From Deinococcus peraridilitoris DSM 19664 (lineage in GTDB: Bacteria; Deinococcota; Deinococci; Deinococcales; Deinococcaceae), in assembly GCF_000317835.1 (NCBI RefSeq), contig NC_019793.1, forward strand, positions 2,567,001 through 2,631,000: a stretch of DNA of 64,000 nucleotides, given 5' to 3'. Below, piece by piece: positions 53,910-62,230 of this stretch (its first letter is position 1; every line of letters starts with the position of its first letter). The translations under genes and the position numbers were made by a program. The notes under the pieces were generated by a model, which did no database searches, was not told where the DNA came from, and saw nothing but the letters and a program-made list of their open reading frames with translations.

Positions 53910-55091
53910 ATGACAACCTCCACAACGGACGCGGTCGCGCAACTCGCGCCGCAAGTCGTCGCCTGGCGCCGCCACCTGCATCAGCACCCCGAGCTGGCCT
54001 TTCAGGAGCACCGCACGGCCGAGTACGTCGAGGGCGTGTTGCGCTCTTTTGAGGGTCTGCAGATTTCACGCCCGACGCCCACGAGCGTGTTGGCCGTCCT
54101 GAAAGGCGAAGGCGGAGCAGGGCGCACGGTGCTGCTGCGTGCCGACATGGACGCGCTCCCCATTCACGAGGAAAACGATTTCGAGTTCGCGTCCAAGACG
54201 GCCGGGGTGATGCACGCCTGTGGACACGATGGCCACACGGCGATGCTGCTGGGCGCGGCGAAGATCCTCAGCGAACGCCGGGCGCAGTTGCAGGGCGAAC
54301 TGCGCTTCATTTTCCAGCACGCCGAGGAACTGTTTCCGGGAGGCGCGCAGCAGGTGGTGGACGCGGGCGTGATGGACGGGGTGGACCTGGCGGTGGGCGC
54401 GCACCTCTACTCGTCGCTGCCGACCGGCCTGATCGCCGTGCGCGCGGGCGCTACCATGGCGGCGCCTGACACCTTCGAGATCGTGGTGCGCGGCAAGGGC
54501 GGCCATGGCGCTCATCCCGAACAGACGGTCGATCCGGTGGTGATCGGGGCGCAGATCGTCACGAACTTACAACACGTGGTGTCGCGCTACCGCGATCCGC
54601 TCGAGCCGATGGTCGTGAGCGTCACGCAGTTCCACGCCGGAACGGCGGACAACGTGATTCCCGACGTGGCCACGCTGGGCGGCACGGTGCGCACCTTCGA
54701 CGCGCAGTTGCGCGAAAACGCGGCCGTGTGGATGGAGCGCGTCGTGAAAGGAATCACCGAGGCGCACGGCGCCCGCTACTCGTTTCGCTACCAGCAGGGT
54801 TACCGCGCTTTGCACAACGATCCGGTGGTCACGGGTGAACTGCAGCAGGTTGTGCATGACACGCTGGGTGAGGCGGCACTGGTGGAGGGTAAACCCACCA
54901 TGGGCGGCGAGGATTTCAGTGCGTACCTGACCAAAGCGCCGGGTGCGTTTTTCTTCGTGGGGGCGGGCAACGAGGAAGAGGGCATCAGCGCCCCGCACCA
55001 CCACCCGCGCTTCACGGTGGACGAGCGCGCGCTCGAGCACGGGATGCGGGTGATGGTGGGCGCGGCCATGCGCTTCACTCAAGGAGTTTGA
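53910..55091 (+). CDS. M20-family amidohydrolase (N-acyl-amino-acid/IAA-amino-acid hydrolase type)
   Basis: 393-residue zinc hydrolase. The N-terminus reads WRRHLHQHPELAFQEHRTAEY. Metal-binding blocks are LLRADMDALPI, HACGHDGHTAMLL, FQHAEELFPGGAQQ and TMGGEDFSAYL. Substrates are N-acylated amino acids; the exact one is unknown. TAGGCT lies 5 nt before the ATG, preferred to an upstream start. A strong bidirectional terminator separates it from the convergent recA gene. Confidence 0.93.
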   Translation: MTTSTTDAVAQLAPQVVAWRRHLHQHPELAFQEHRTAEYVEGVLRSFEGLQISRPTPTSVLAVLKGEGGAGRTVLLRADMDALPIHEENDFEFASKTAGVMHACGHDGHTAMLLGAAKILSERRAQLQGELRFIFQHAEELFPGGAQQVVDAGVMDGVDLAVGAHLYSSLPTGLIAVRAGATMAAPDTFEIVVRGKGGHGAHPEQTVDPVVIGAQIVTNLQHVVSRYRDPLEPMVVSVTQFHAGTADNVIPDVATLGGTVRTFDAQLRENAAVWMERVVKGITEAHGARYSFRYQQGYRALHNDPVVTGELQQVVHDTLGEAALVEGKPTMGGEDFSAYLTKAPGAFFFVGAGNEEEGISAPHHHPRFTVDERALEHGMRVMVGAAMRFTQGV

Positions 55092-55100
55092 GCATTGTTT

Positions 55101-55142
55101 GAGATGAAAAAACGCGCCCGTACGGGCGCGTTTTTTCATCTC
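55101..55142. terminator. Bidirectional terminator between the M20 gene and recA
   Basis: 20-bp perfect arms (55101-55120 and 55123-55142) with A- and T-runs on both sides and a GTAC centre. It serves both convergent genes. Confidence 0.95.
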
Positions 55143-55146
55143 TGAT

Positions 55147-56190
55147 TCAGGCGACCTGTTCGTCGTCCGTGACGCTTTCTTTGAGCAATGATGAGGCGCG
55201 ACCTTCTTTGATCAACCCCATGACCTTGCTGCGAATTTCCTCTTGCAATTCGGGGCGTTCGCCGATGTACTGGGCGGCTTTTTCCTTGCCCTGACCGATG
55301 CGAGCTTCACCGTAGCTGTAAAAGCTGCCCGACTTCTTGACGATCTCGAGGTCGCTCGCCAGCGTCACGAGGTCGCTGAGCTGGTCGAAGCCCTTGCCGT
55401 ACACGATGGTCAGCTCGACTTCCTTGAAGGGTGGGGCGACTTTGTTCTTGACCGTCTTGACCTTGACCGTGTGTGAAACCGCCGTGTCGCCGACTTTGCT
55501 GGGCTGACCGATCTTGCGCACGTCGAGGCGCACCGAGGCGTAGAACTTGAGGGCCCGGCCTCCCGTGGTGGTTTCCGGGTTGCCGTACATCACGCCGATC
55601 TTTTCACGCACCTGATTGATGAAGATGGCGCTGGTGCCCGTCTTGCTGAGAATAGCGGTCAGCTTGCGCAGCGCCTGGCTCATCAGGCGGGCGTGCAGGC
55701 CGGGCAGCGAGCCACCCATGTCACCTTCGATTTCGGCGCGGGGCGTCAGGGCCGCGACCGAGTCGATCACGACCACGTCAATCGCGCCGCTGCGTACCAG
55801 CAGTTCCATGATTTCCAGCGCCTGCTCGCCGTTGTCCGGCTGGCTCACCAGCAATTCGTCGGTGTTGACGCCCAACGCGCGGGCGTACAGGGGGTCTAGG
55901 GCGTGCTCGGCGTCGATGAAGGCGCAGATGCCGCCGTTTTTCTGCGACTGCGCGATGATGCTGAGTGCCAGGGTGGTCTTGCCGCCCGATTCGGGGCCAT
56001 AGATTTCGGTGATGCGACCCTTGGGAATGCCGCCAACGCCGAGGGCAACGTCAAGCGAAAGGCTGCCGGTGGGAAGGCCTTCCAGGTCGAGCTTGGTTTC
56101 TGCTCCGAGCATCATGATCGAGCCTTTGCCGAACTGCTTTTCGATCTGGCTCATGGCCGCATTCAGGGCTGTACGCTTCTCGCTGCTCAT
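55147..56190 (-). CDS. recA: Recombinase RecA
   Basis: 347-residue ATP-dependent strand-exchange protein, central to double-strand break repair. Walker A is [11 protein letters not shown]; other blocks are [30 protein letters not shown] and [22 protein letters not shown]. The ATG is 6 nt after TATACT and there is no ribosome-binding site, so the mRNA is probably leaderless. An RDRM-like sequence overlaps the promoter. In other deinococci recA usually follows cinA and ligT; here it is monocistronic. Confidence 0.98.
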   Translation of the reverse strand: MSSEKRTALNAAMSQIEKQFGKGSIMMLGAETKLDLEGLPTGSLSLDVALGVGGIPKGRITEIYGPESGGKTTLALSIIAQSQKNGGICAFIDAEHALDPLYARALGVNTDELLVSQPDNGEQALEIMELLVRSGAIDVVVIDSVAALTPRAEIEGDMGGSLPGLHARLMSQALRKLTAILSKTGTSAIFINQVREKIGVMYGNPETTTGGRALKFYASVRLDVRKIGQPSKVGDTAVSHTVKVKTVKNKVAPPFKEVELTIVYGKGFDQLSDLVTLASDLEIVKKSGSFYSYGEARIGQGKEKAAQYIGERPELQEEIRSKVMGLIKEGRASSLLKESVTDDEQVA

Positions 56191-56193
56191 GAA

Positions 56194-56210
56194 TTTAGTA
56201 TATAACATAA
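56194..56210 (-). promoter_or_regulatory. RDRM-like operator overlapping the recA -10 box
   Basis: Read toward recA the 17-mer is TTATGTTATATACTAAA. It matches 12 of 17 positions of the Deinococcus radiation/desiccation response motif TTATGTCATTGACATAA, including the full TTATGT half-site. DdrO represses such genes until IrrE/PprI cleaves it. The right half is weaker because it also forms the TATACT -10 box. Confidence 0.6.
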
Positions 56211-56337
56211 TTGAGTGACAGGATTAGGTAAATGATGAGCCGGATGATCGACCTGTTTTGTGCCCGCGCCCCGCATTTTCCTCACAAAGTGTTTTCGCAA
56301 CAGGCGGGACGCCTCGCAAGCGCTATTCAGAACTGAC

Positions 56338-56559
56338 ATGGTCAAGCGAGCCAACGTAGAGTTCCGGAAGCCCCCACCCGATCCGGCCTGGTTTTTGCTG
56401 GCGCGGGACGTGCGTGGCAACTGGCAGGGCTGCTCTCCGGACGAGGCGCCTTATGCAGCCACGTTCCGTACCCTGCACGAACGCACCGGCTGCATCGTCA
56501 CCCGGCATTCGGCCCGTGAACTGAGCGCCATGATCAAACCGAAACCTCGGGCTGCCTGA
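56338..56559 (+). CDS. Small hypothetical protein divergent from recA
   Basis: 73 residues: FRKPPPDPAWFLLARDVRG near the start, a middle CSPDEAPYAATFRTLHER, and a basic end. No family recognised. Start chosen at the ATG nearest the -10-like CTATTCA; an upstream open frame is doubtful. It shares the intergenic region with recA, so co-control by the damage response is possible. Confidence 0.5.
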   Translation: MVKRANVEFRKPPPDPAWFLLARDVRGNWQGCSPDEAPYAATFRTLHERTGCIVTRHSARELSAMIKPKPRAA

Positions 56560-56587
56560 GCGAGCAGACGAGCAAAATTGGCGTGCT

Positions 56588-56782
56588 TCAGGCGGCTTCG
56601 GCCAGCACGATGGCGCCGAAACCCGCTCGGGATTCACGCAACACCCGCACGACACGGTAATCGCCCTGCGTGTCGCGGATCAATGTGCCCTGAGCCGGCG
56701 TTCCAGCTTGCGGCAGCAGATGAAAGGTCGGCATGCAGAACGCGCCGACTTTGCTTTTGATCTGCTGATCGGAGACAGGCAT
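56588..56782 (-). CDS. Small hypothetical protein with leaderless promoter
   Basis: 64 residues beginning MPVSDQQIKSKVGAFCMPTF, then GTLIRDTQGDYRVVRVLRES, which looks like a small beta-barrel. No family recognised. TAGGCT lies exactly 6 nt before the ATG, which strongly supports that this is a real gene. It is convergent with the small gene beside recA. Confidence 0.6.
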   Translation of the reverse strand: MPVSDQQIKSKVGAFCMPTFHLLPQAGTPAQGTLIRDTQGDYRVVRVLRESRAGFGAIVLAEAA

Positions 56783-56977
56783 AAGCTCAGCCTAGGAGGT
56801 GCCTTTCACTGTCACCGCTGAATGCTGTTAACTTTGCTTTAACCAGTCATCATGGGAAGCTTTGAAAGCGCCTGATCTCATGAGCCTGCCGGCGTCTCCG
56901 AGGATCCGTTCGGCGGTGTTCAAGAGGGCCTTAACCCGACCATACGATTACGGTACCTGCCACCCGTACCCTGAGGT

Positions 56978-57271
56978 ATGAGCGACGATCACCGCCTGTC
57001 CAACATCCCGCCCATCGGCAAGCCCGTCGAAGAGATCGAGGACGATACGCAAAATCGGGTGAATCCGCCCGCAACCGGCGAGCAGGATGCCAGTGGAGAC
57101 GGTGGCACGCCCATCTTGCCCTGGGGTGAAGCGAGTGTCGGGGCCCGCGGTCCCACGGGTGGCACGCCGTCTCCCGGTATACCGGTGATTCCGGTAATGG
57201 GCGACGCAAGCGAAGGGGAGGCCACGGGGACAGCCCGCCAGGACGACACGACCGACAACTCGCAGGCCTGA
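56978..57271 (+). CDS. Small disordered, acidic hypothetical protein
   Basis: 97 residues rich in Gly, Pro, Asp, Glu and Thr, with no hydrophobic core (for example EDDTQNRVNPPATGEQDASG). Low-complexity hydrophilic proteins of this kind are common in desiccation-tolerant bacteria; any such role is inference. TACCCT lies 5 nt before the ATG. A hairpin separates it from a second disordered-protein gene on the other strand. Confidence 0.55.
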   Translation: MSDDHRLSNIPPIGKPVEEIEDDTQNRVNPPATGEQDASGDGGTPILPWGEASVGARGPTGGTPSPGIPVIPVMGDASEGEATGTARQDDTTDNSQA

Positions 57272-57286
57272 GCTTCCTGCAAGTTT

Positions 57287-57318
57287 GAGGAAACAGGGCC
57301 GTGCTGTCCTGTTTCCTC
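57287..57318. terminator. Hairpin between two convergent small genes
   Basis: GAGGAAACAGG (57287-57297) pairs perfectly with CCTGTTTCCTC (57308-57318). T-runs are short, but the position between two gene ends fits a shared terminator. Confidence 0.55.
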
Positions 57319-57333
57319 GCTGTGGCGCCGCGC

Positions 57334-57618
57334 TCAGGAGTGTGACTCGTCCTGCTCCTCACGCTCGTTGCTTGTGCCGGTGGTCTGTCCGTCGAATGTG
57401 CTGCGCGGATCGCGGGCGAGCGAGCGGCCGGTGGCCGAACTCGTCCCGGTGCTGTACGGACTGGCGTTGGCTTCAGGTACGTCGTTCTCACTGCGGGTGC
57501 CGCCGCGCAGATTTGTCATATCGGCCCCGAAGGGCCCGTCACCCTCATCGTGTGAAACGGCTTCCTGGTCAGGCGGCTCGGGGGTCTTGAGCGGTCCATT
57601 GCGAGCGTCATCGGTCAT
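57334..57618 (-). CDS. Small disordered hydrophilic hypothetical protein
   Basis: 94 residues, almost all polar (Ser, Thr, Asp, Glu, Gly, Asn), for example SRENDVPEANASPYSTG-like composition, with no predicted fold and no cysteine. GGAGG lies 6 nt before the ATG, supporting a real gene. Convergent with the acidic disordered protein. Function unknown; a protective role is speculation. Confidence 0.55.
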   Translation of the reverse strand: MTDDARNGPLKTPEPPDQEAVSHDEGDGPFGADMTNLRGGTRSENDVPEANASPYSTGTSSATGRSLARDPRSTFDGQTTGTSNEREEQDESHS

Positions 57619-57714
57619 GGGTGTCCTCCGGAAGAGCGGGTTGCCCTGAGTGTAGGAGTGCAGCCTGTGAAGCGCCCCCGAACTGCATGGAGAAAGCCAA
57701 GATTTCAGGTGGCC

Positions 57715-58257
57715 TTACACACGTTCGAGGGGCAAGTATGGCTCGGGCGGCAGTTCCACCCTCAGCGGATCACCGGCGCGCACCTCGCCACTTTCGAGCA
57801 CCACGCCCATGATGCCGGCCTTGCGTACCAGACCGCCGTGTTCGTCGCGTCCCAGGACCGCCGCGAGTAAGCCCGCTTGCAGGGCGTCAATCTGGGCGCA
57901 GGGATTGCGCAGGCCGGTGACCTCGACCACAGCTTCGCGCCCGACGTGCAGTCGGGCGCCCTTTGGCAGTGCCAGCAGATTGACGCCGCGCGTGGTGATG
58001 TTTTCGCCCAGCTGGCCCGTGCCGACCTGAAATCCGGCGAGTCGCAGTTCGTCGAAGAGTTCGGCATGCAACAGGTGCACCTGACGCAGATTCGGCGCAC
58101 TGGGATCCTGCGCGACACGCGAGCGGTGCTTGACGGTCGTGCCCGCGTGGGCGTCACCTTCGACACCCCAGCGCGCCTTAAGCCGGATGAGCCCGGAAAG
58201 GTATTTGCTGAAGGTGTGCGTCTGACTGAGGCTGACGGCGACGACGGTTCCCTGCAT
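57715..58257 (-). CDS. MOSC-domain protein
   Basis: 180-residue protein with a MOSC (molybdenum cofactor sulfurase C-terminal) fold: GVEGDAHAGTTVKHRSRV, GTGQLGENITTRGVNLLALP and VTGLRNPCAQIDALQ, with the conserved Cys in NPC. MOSC proteins bind the molybdenum cofactor and reduce or transfer sulphur groups. It fits the molybdenum genes elsewhere in the window (modAB, moeA). AGGAG lies upstream of the ATG. Confidence 0.88.
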   Translation of the reverse strand: MQGTVVAVSLSQTHTFSKYLSGLIRLKARWGVEGDAHAGTTVKHRSRVAQDPSAPNLRQVHLLHAELFDELRLAGFQVGTGQLGENITTRGVNLLALPKGARLHVGREAVVEVTGLRNPCAQIDALQAGLLAAVLGRDEHGGLVRKAGIMGVVLESGEVRAGDPLRVELPPEPYLPLERV

Positions 58258-58447
58258 GAAGCTTTCTCCTGTGTGGTGAAGTCTGTTGTGCACAGTGTAC
58301 CGTTCGACTCCGTGCATTGATGGACCCTGTGTACCGGCGCTCCGTCACTGGATCGCGCGGCCCTTTTCAACGGGCAGGTAATTTGTTCCACTTTCCCGTT
58401 TGCCGTTCCTGAACCGATTTAGATTGGTGCGTGATTTCCGGCGAGCC

Positions 58448-58471
58448 TGTGGCACAAACACCTGTGCCACA
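58448..58471. promoter_or_regulatory. Inverted repeat TGTGGCACA-N6-TGTGCCACA, candidate operator of the MFS gene
   Basis: Perfect 9-bp arms with a 6-bp spacer end 21 bp before the MFS start codon. Size and spacing suit a dimeric repressor. The regulator is not encoded next to it. Confidence 0.5.
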
Positions 58472-58492
58472 AACAGCCGTGACCCTTCCCTT

Positions 58493-59692
58493 ATGCAGAC
58501 GAATACACTGACCTCACTGAAAAACGTGCCCGGCATCGGGGGCCTCTCTATCGCCATCATGCTGCTGGGTTTTGCCACATCGTTCGCCCAGCCTTACCTG
58601 TCGCTCTTCGGAGTGACCGAAATCGGCATGTCGCCCATCGCGCTGGGCTTCTTTCTGACCACCATCGCGCTGAGCAGCATCGTGATCAGCACCCTGCTGG
58701 GGCGTCTCTCCGACCGCCTGCCCAGCCGCAAGCCGGTGGTCCTGCTGTCCGTGGCCTGCGCTGCGCTGGGCTATACCCTGTATGCGCTCACCGAAAATTA
58801 CCTGCTGCTGCTGACGGCCGTGGTGTTCATCGGCACGGGCGCCGCCTCTTTTCCGCAGCTGTTCGCCCTGGCCAAAGCGCAGGCAGGTACGGCCGGGGAG
58901 CAGAGCATGACCGCCCTGCGCTCACTGTTCTCGCTGGCGTGGGTGGTGGGCCCGGGTATTGGCGCGGCGCTGCTGGCCGCAGGAGGCTTTCGCGGGCTGT
59001 TTCTCACGACGGCCGCCTGCTTCGCGCTGGCTGCTGTCCCGATCCTGCGTACATCGGCGCGGGCCCGCGAGGCCGCACGGGCCAACCCGGTCGCGCCTGC
59101 GCCGCCGAGCGCCGCCTCCGGGACCGACCGACCCGTCGCCCTGGTCGCTTTGAGCTTTGTGCTCTACGGCACCTCGATGCACATGGGTTCAGTGGCGCTG
59201 CCGATTCACGTCACACAGGTATTGCACGGAACCACCAGCGACGTGGGCCTGCTGGTCGGCCTGTGCGCGCTGCTGGAAATCCCGGTCATGCTCAGCTTTG
59301 TCGTGAGTGCCCGGCGCCTCAGCAACGAGAAACTGATCTTGTGGGGTATTGCGCTGTTCGTGCTGTATTTCGTGCTGGTGCTGCTGTCGCCCAGCGTGTG
59401 GTGGCTGGCCGTCGCGCAGGCAGTGCGTGCGGTGGTGATTGCCATTCTGGCGACCCTGGGCATGGCCTACGTGCAGGAACTCATGCCCGACCGTGTGGGG
59501 GTTGCGACCACCCTCTACGCCAACACCATGAATGCGGGCGCCCTGCTGGGCGGCCTGGGCGTGGGTCTGTGTGCGCAGTTCTTCGGCTACACTGCCGTGT
59601 TTGTCCTGTGTGCGCTGCTCAGCGTCGCCTCCTGGGCGCTGCTGCTCGCCACGCGCCGAGGGCTCGGAAAACGCACACCTGCTCCGATCTGA
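58493..59692 (+). CDS. MFS efflux transporter (sugar efflux/SetA-like)
   Basis: 399-residue twelve-helix permease. LSIAIMLLGFATSFAQPYLS is helix 1, and the loop 2-3 motif LGRLSDRLPSRKPV matches the MFS GxxxDRxGRR signature. Similarity in length and opening is closest to SetA/SotB sugar-efflux proteins, but the substrate is not certain. A perfect inverted repeat just upstream suggests repression. A truncated EthD-like remnant follows directly. Confidence 0.87.
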   Translation: MQTNTLTSLKNVPGIGGLSIAIMLLGFATSFAQPYLSLFGVTEIGMSPIALGFFLTTIALSSIVISTLLGRLSDRLPSRKPVVLLSVACAALGYTLYALTENYLLLLTAVVFIGTGAASFPQLFALAKAQAGTAGEQSMTALRSLFSLAWVVGPGIGAALLAAGGFRGLFLTTAACFALAAVPILRTSARAREAARANPVAPAPPSAASGTDRPVALVALSFVLYGTSMHMGSVALPIHVTQVLHGTTSDVGLLVGLCALLEIPVMLSFVVSARRLSNEKLILWGIALFVLYFVLVLLSPSVWWLAVAQAVRAVVIAILATLGMAYVQELMPDRVGVATTLYANTMNAGALLGGLGVGLCAQFFGYTAVFVLCALLSVASWALLLATRRGLGKRTPAPI

Positions 59693-59696
59693 TTGC

Positions 59697-59843
59697 CGCT
59701 ACCTGGTCGTAGGTCTGTACTTCGAGAGCCTGGAAGCGCTGCAGTCCGGTATGGGCAGCGCCGAGGGGCGGGCGGTTCGCGCCGACCTCGCCAGTTTTGC
59801 GGGTGTCGGCGTGACACCAGTGATCGGTGCGGTCAGCGAGTAG
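59697..59843 (+). pseudogene. C-terminal fragment of an EthD-family protein
   Basis: In one frame the region reads YLVVGLYFESLEALQSGMGS, then AEGRAVRADLASFAG and VTPVIGAVSE before a stop codon. This is the end of an EthD (dimeric alpha-beta barrel) domain. The N-terminal half is missing; upstream in the same frame is the MFS gene read out of frame. No start codon serves it, so it is a gene remnant. Confidence 0.65.
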
Positions 59844-59861
59844 ACCACCGGGCACGCCAAC

Positions 59862-59894
59862 GAAAACCACCCGGGCAACCCAGGTGGTTTTCTC
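59862..59894. terminator. Terminator after the EthD remnant, shared with a convergent gene
   Basis: GAAAACCACC (59862-59871) pairs with GGTGGTTTTC (59883-59892); the inner GGG/CCC extends the stem past one mismatch. T-runs exist on both strands. Confidence 0.75.
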
Positions 59895-59928
59895 GCTTAT
59901 GTCCGCAGGCCGCCCGTGGATCGTTGGT

Positions 59929-60192
59929 TTATCCCCGGCCGCGGCCCAGCAACTTCATGCGAAACTCGGCTGACGTTTTGCCCGTGTCGGTGATCTGCTC
60001 CAGCAGCGTGACACGAAAGCGGCCGCCGTCGTGCATCTCCAGTTCGCTTTCCATGCCGGGAGCAGGTGAGAAGGCAGTGTTCTGCCAGTTGAGCGTCACG
60101 CGCATGTACCCACCGCCACCTTCCAGGGCAGTGATGGTCGCCGGAATCGAGACCTCATCGAAATGGGCCGTGATGCTGTTCGGATCGGTCAC
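59929..60192 (-). CDS. Small hypothetical protein, beta-rich
   Basis: 87 residues starting (G)TDPNSITAHFDEVSIPATI from a GTG codon and continuing as alternating polar and hydrophobic strands (GYMRVTLNWQNTAFSPAPG; RFRVTLLEQITDTGKT). No family recognised. TATGGT lies 6 nt before the GTG, so this start is preferred to the longer open frame. Confidence 0.55.
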   Translation of the reverse strand: MTDPNSITAHFDEVSIPATITALEGGGGYMRVTLNWQNTAFSPAPGMESELEMHDGGRFRVTLLEQITDTGKTSAEFRMKLLGRGRG

Positions 60193-60289
60193 GCCGTCAC
60201 CATACCCGGTTTTCGTCGCCGGAAAATGACGCCAAGGTGGAAAAAGGTTCACATGCTCCGAAGTTCCGGCGGATGCCGGGCATAATGCT

Positions 60290-61027
60290 TCACGACGTCG
60301 GGCGCTCACGGATGAAGCGGTCGAGTTCCCGGGCGACGGCGTCCACGCCGCTGTCGAGCAGGGCGCCTGCCAGCGAGAAATGCGTGCGGGCTTCGGTTTC
60401 CGTGGTGATGAGCGAAACCAGACCCTGGGCCCGGCGGTCCACTTCCAGCGTCACGTCGATCCTGTCCGGTTCGACGGACAGCAGCAGCTCGACTTCTTTG
60501 ACGCCGTAGGTGTCCGGGGCCAGGAATTCCAGTTGTTGCGCGGGGCGGCGCCTGGCAGGAGCGTAGTCTACATAGCTGCGGCTGAGACGCAACCCGAGCA
60601 GTTCGGCCGCGTCGAGCAGCGTCTGCACGGGCGCACTGGGCTGGACTTCCAGCAGATCGTGGTCGTTGAGGTCGACGGCGAGCCGTACCGAGACGCCGGT
60701 TTGCACTCCTACCCGGGTTCCGCGCAGCGACAGGGGCGTGTGGTACGACAGGACGAACTCAAAGGGCAGGACGCGCTCCTCGCCAGGTGCGATTTCGAGG
60801 GGCCCGCACACGCGAGCCCGCTGGACCTCGTGCATGTTGACCTGATCGGAGTTGCCGGCCAGCACGAACAGCTCGATGTGCTCGATGGCCTGCGGCGCTT
60901 GATCCCCGCGCACGACCACCTTCCCTTCCACCTGCTCGCCCAGGCGGACGGACACCTGCGCGAGCTGCGTATCCACGGTAGCGTTGCCGATTCCCACGCG
61001 GGCCAGCGTTCTGCGAAGAAAACCCAT
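60290..61027 (-). CDS. Spo0M-family (arrestin-like) protein
   Basis: 245-residue protein of the sporulation-control protein Spo0M family, which has an arrestin-like double beta-sandwich. Segments VGIGNATVDTQLAQVSVRLG, EGKVVVRGDQAPQAIEHIEL and FVLSYHTPLSLRGTRVGVQT match. Deinococci do not sporulate; the family is thought to act in stress or membrane-linked regulation. An upstream open frame is rejected. CATACT lies 7 nt before the ATG. Confidence 0.87.
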   Translation of the reverse strand: MGFLRRTLARVGIGNATVDTQLAQVSVRLGEQVEGKVVVRGDQAPQAIEHIELFVLAGNSDQVNMHEVQRARVCGPLEIAPGEERVLPFEFVLSYHTPLSLRGTRVGVQTGVSVRLAVDLNDHDLLEVQPSAPVQTLLDAAELLGLRLSRSYVDYAPARRRPAQQLEFLAPDTYGVKEVELLLSVEPDRIDVTLEVDRRAQGLVSLITTETEARTHFSLAGALLDSGVDAVARELDRFIRERPTS

Positions 61028-61032
61028 GCCGC

Positions 61033-61293
61033 TCAGTATGCGGTACGCCGCGCCGATTTCTGCCGTGTTCCGGGCGAGTCTGCACAGCCCACGGATCGAT
61101 AGATGTCCTTGGCGAAGGAATGCGGCCATCCTGAAATACGCCGCACCAGAACCCCTGTTTCGCGGCACATCGCGCGGTAGCGCTGCACCTGGGCACGCTT
61201 GATGGGCCAGTGTAGGGCCTCGCCCGCTGTGGCAGGCCAGTTCGCCTGCTTCACTGGCGTAGAGGCGGCTGAGATGTACGAGTACAACTTCAT
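61033..61293 (-). CDS. Possible small protein upstream of the spo0M-like gene
   Basis: 86 residues beginning MKLYSYISAASTPVKQANWP and ending in a basic tail. Codon use looks coding but is less GC-biased than the neighbours. GAGGGAA precedes the ATG. Its stop lies 5 nt before the Spo0M ATG. No family recognised; it could also be chance. Confidence 0.35.
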   Translation of the reverse strand: MKLYSYISAASTPVKQANWPATAGEALHWPIKRAQVQRYRAMCRETGVLVRRISGWPHSFAKDIYRSVGCADSPGTRQKSARRTAY

Positions 61294-61336
61294 TTCCCTC
61301 GCACACGACCTGCGGGTATCCGTGCCAGCGTGAGGC

Positions 61337-62200
61337 ATGGACGAGATTCGCGTGGCGTCTTGGACCGAACTGCACGAAGCCGTGTACCGTCAATCCTGGA
61401 ACGACCGCCTGTCGCGTTTCCGCTCTCCTTACGCTTTTCGTGGTGTCTCGGACCTGCACTACTCGCTGGTCCCTTCGCTGTCACGACTGGGCGGTGATCC
61501 ACGTGAACTGGAGCGGCACCTGCTGCGCGCCTTTCGGCGCTACGCCTACCGGGACGTGGTCGAGCGCGATTCTTACTGGTACTGGCTGGCCACCGGGCAG
61601 CACCATGGCCTGCCGACCCGGCTGCTCGACTGGTCGTATTCACCGCTGGTGGCGATGCACTTTGCCACCGCCGACCCTTCCAGATTCGACTGTGACGGGG
61701 TGATCTGGATGGTCAACTACGCCGAGACAAACGCCCGGTTGCCGCCGGAACTTGGCAGTTTCCTGGCCGAGGAAGGTTCGGACGTGTTCACGGTCGACCT
61801 GCTCGCTTCGTTTTCACAGCATTACCGCGAGGGCGACGCGCCGGATTCGGCAATGTTCGACGTTCAGGCACTCGAAAAACTCGAAGCGCGCTCGCGTGAG
61901 CCCTTCTTGCTGTTTTTCGAGCCGCCCTCGCTGGACGAGCGGATCGTGCAGCAGTACGCGCTGTTCTCGCTGCTGTCCGATCCGCGGGACTCAATGGAAG
62001 CCTGGCTGGAGCAGTGTCCACAGGCGTACACCAAGATCGTTCTGCCGGCTGAAGTCAAGTGGGAAGTCCGCGACAAGCTTGATCAGGCCAATGTCACCGA
62101 GCGGACGCTCTTTCCGGGCCTGAGCGGCCTAAGCACCTGGCTCAGGCGCTACTATACCCCCCGGGCAGAGTTCCCTGAAGCATCAAATGAAAAAGGATGA
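61337..62200 (+). CDS. FRG-domain protein
   Basis: 287-residue protein. The FRG motif itself is SPYAFRGVSDLHYSLVPSL (FRG at residues 34-36), and the second signature is TGQHHGLPTRLLDWSYSPLV. FRG proteins are found in bacteria and phages, often near mobile or defence genes; their biochemical activity is not established. No toxin or antitoxin partner is seen beside it. GTGAGG lies just before the ATG. Confidence 0.85.
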   Translation: MDEIRVASWTELHEAVYRQSWNDRLSRFRSPYAFRGVSDLHYSLVPSLSRLGGDPRELERHLLRAFRRYAYRDVVERDSYWYWLATGQHHGLPTRLLDWSYSPLVAMHFATADPSRFDCDGVIWMVNYAETNARLPPELGSFLAEEGSDVFTVDLLASFSQHYREGDAPDSAMFDVQALEKLEARSREPFLLFFEPPSLDERIVQQYALFSLLSDPRDSMEAWLEQCPQAYTKIVLPAEVKWEVRDKLDQANVTERTLFPGLSGLSTWLRRYYTPRAEFPEASNEKG

Positions 62201-62230
62201 CCGTTCTGCTCGGCAGGGCGCGAGCCGTGA

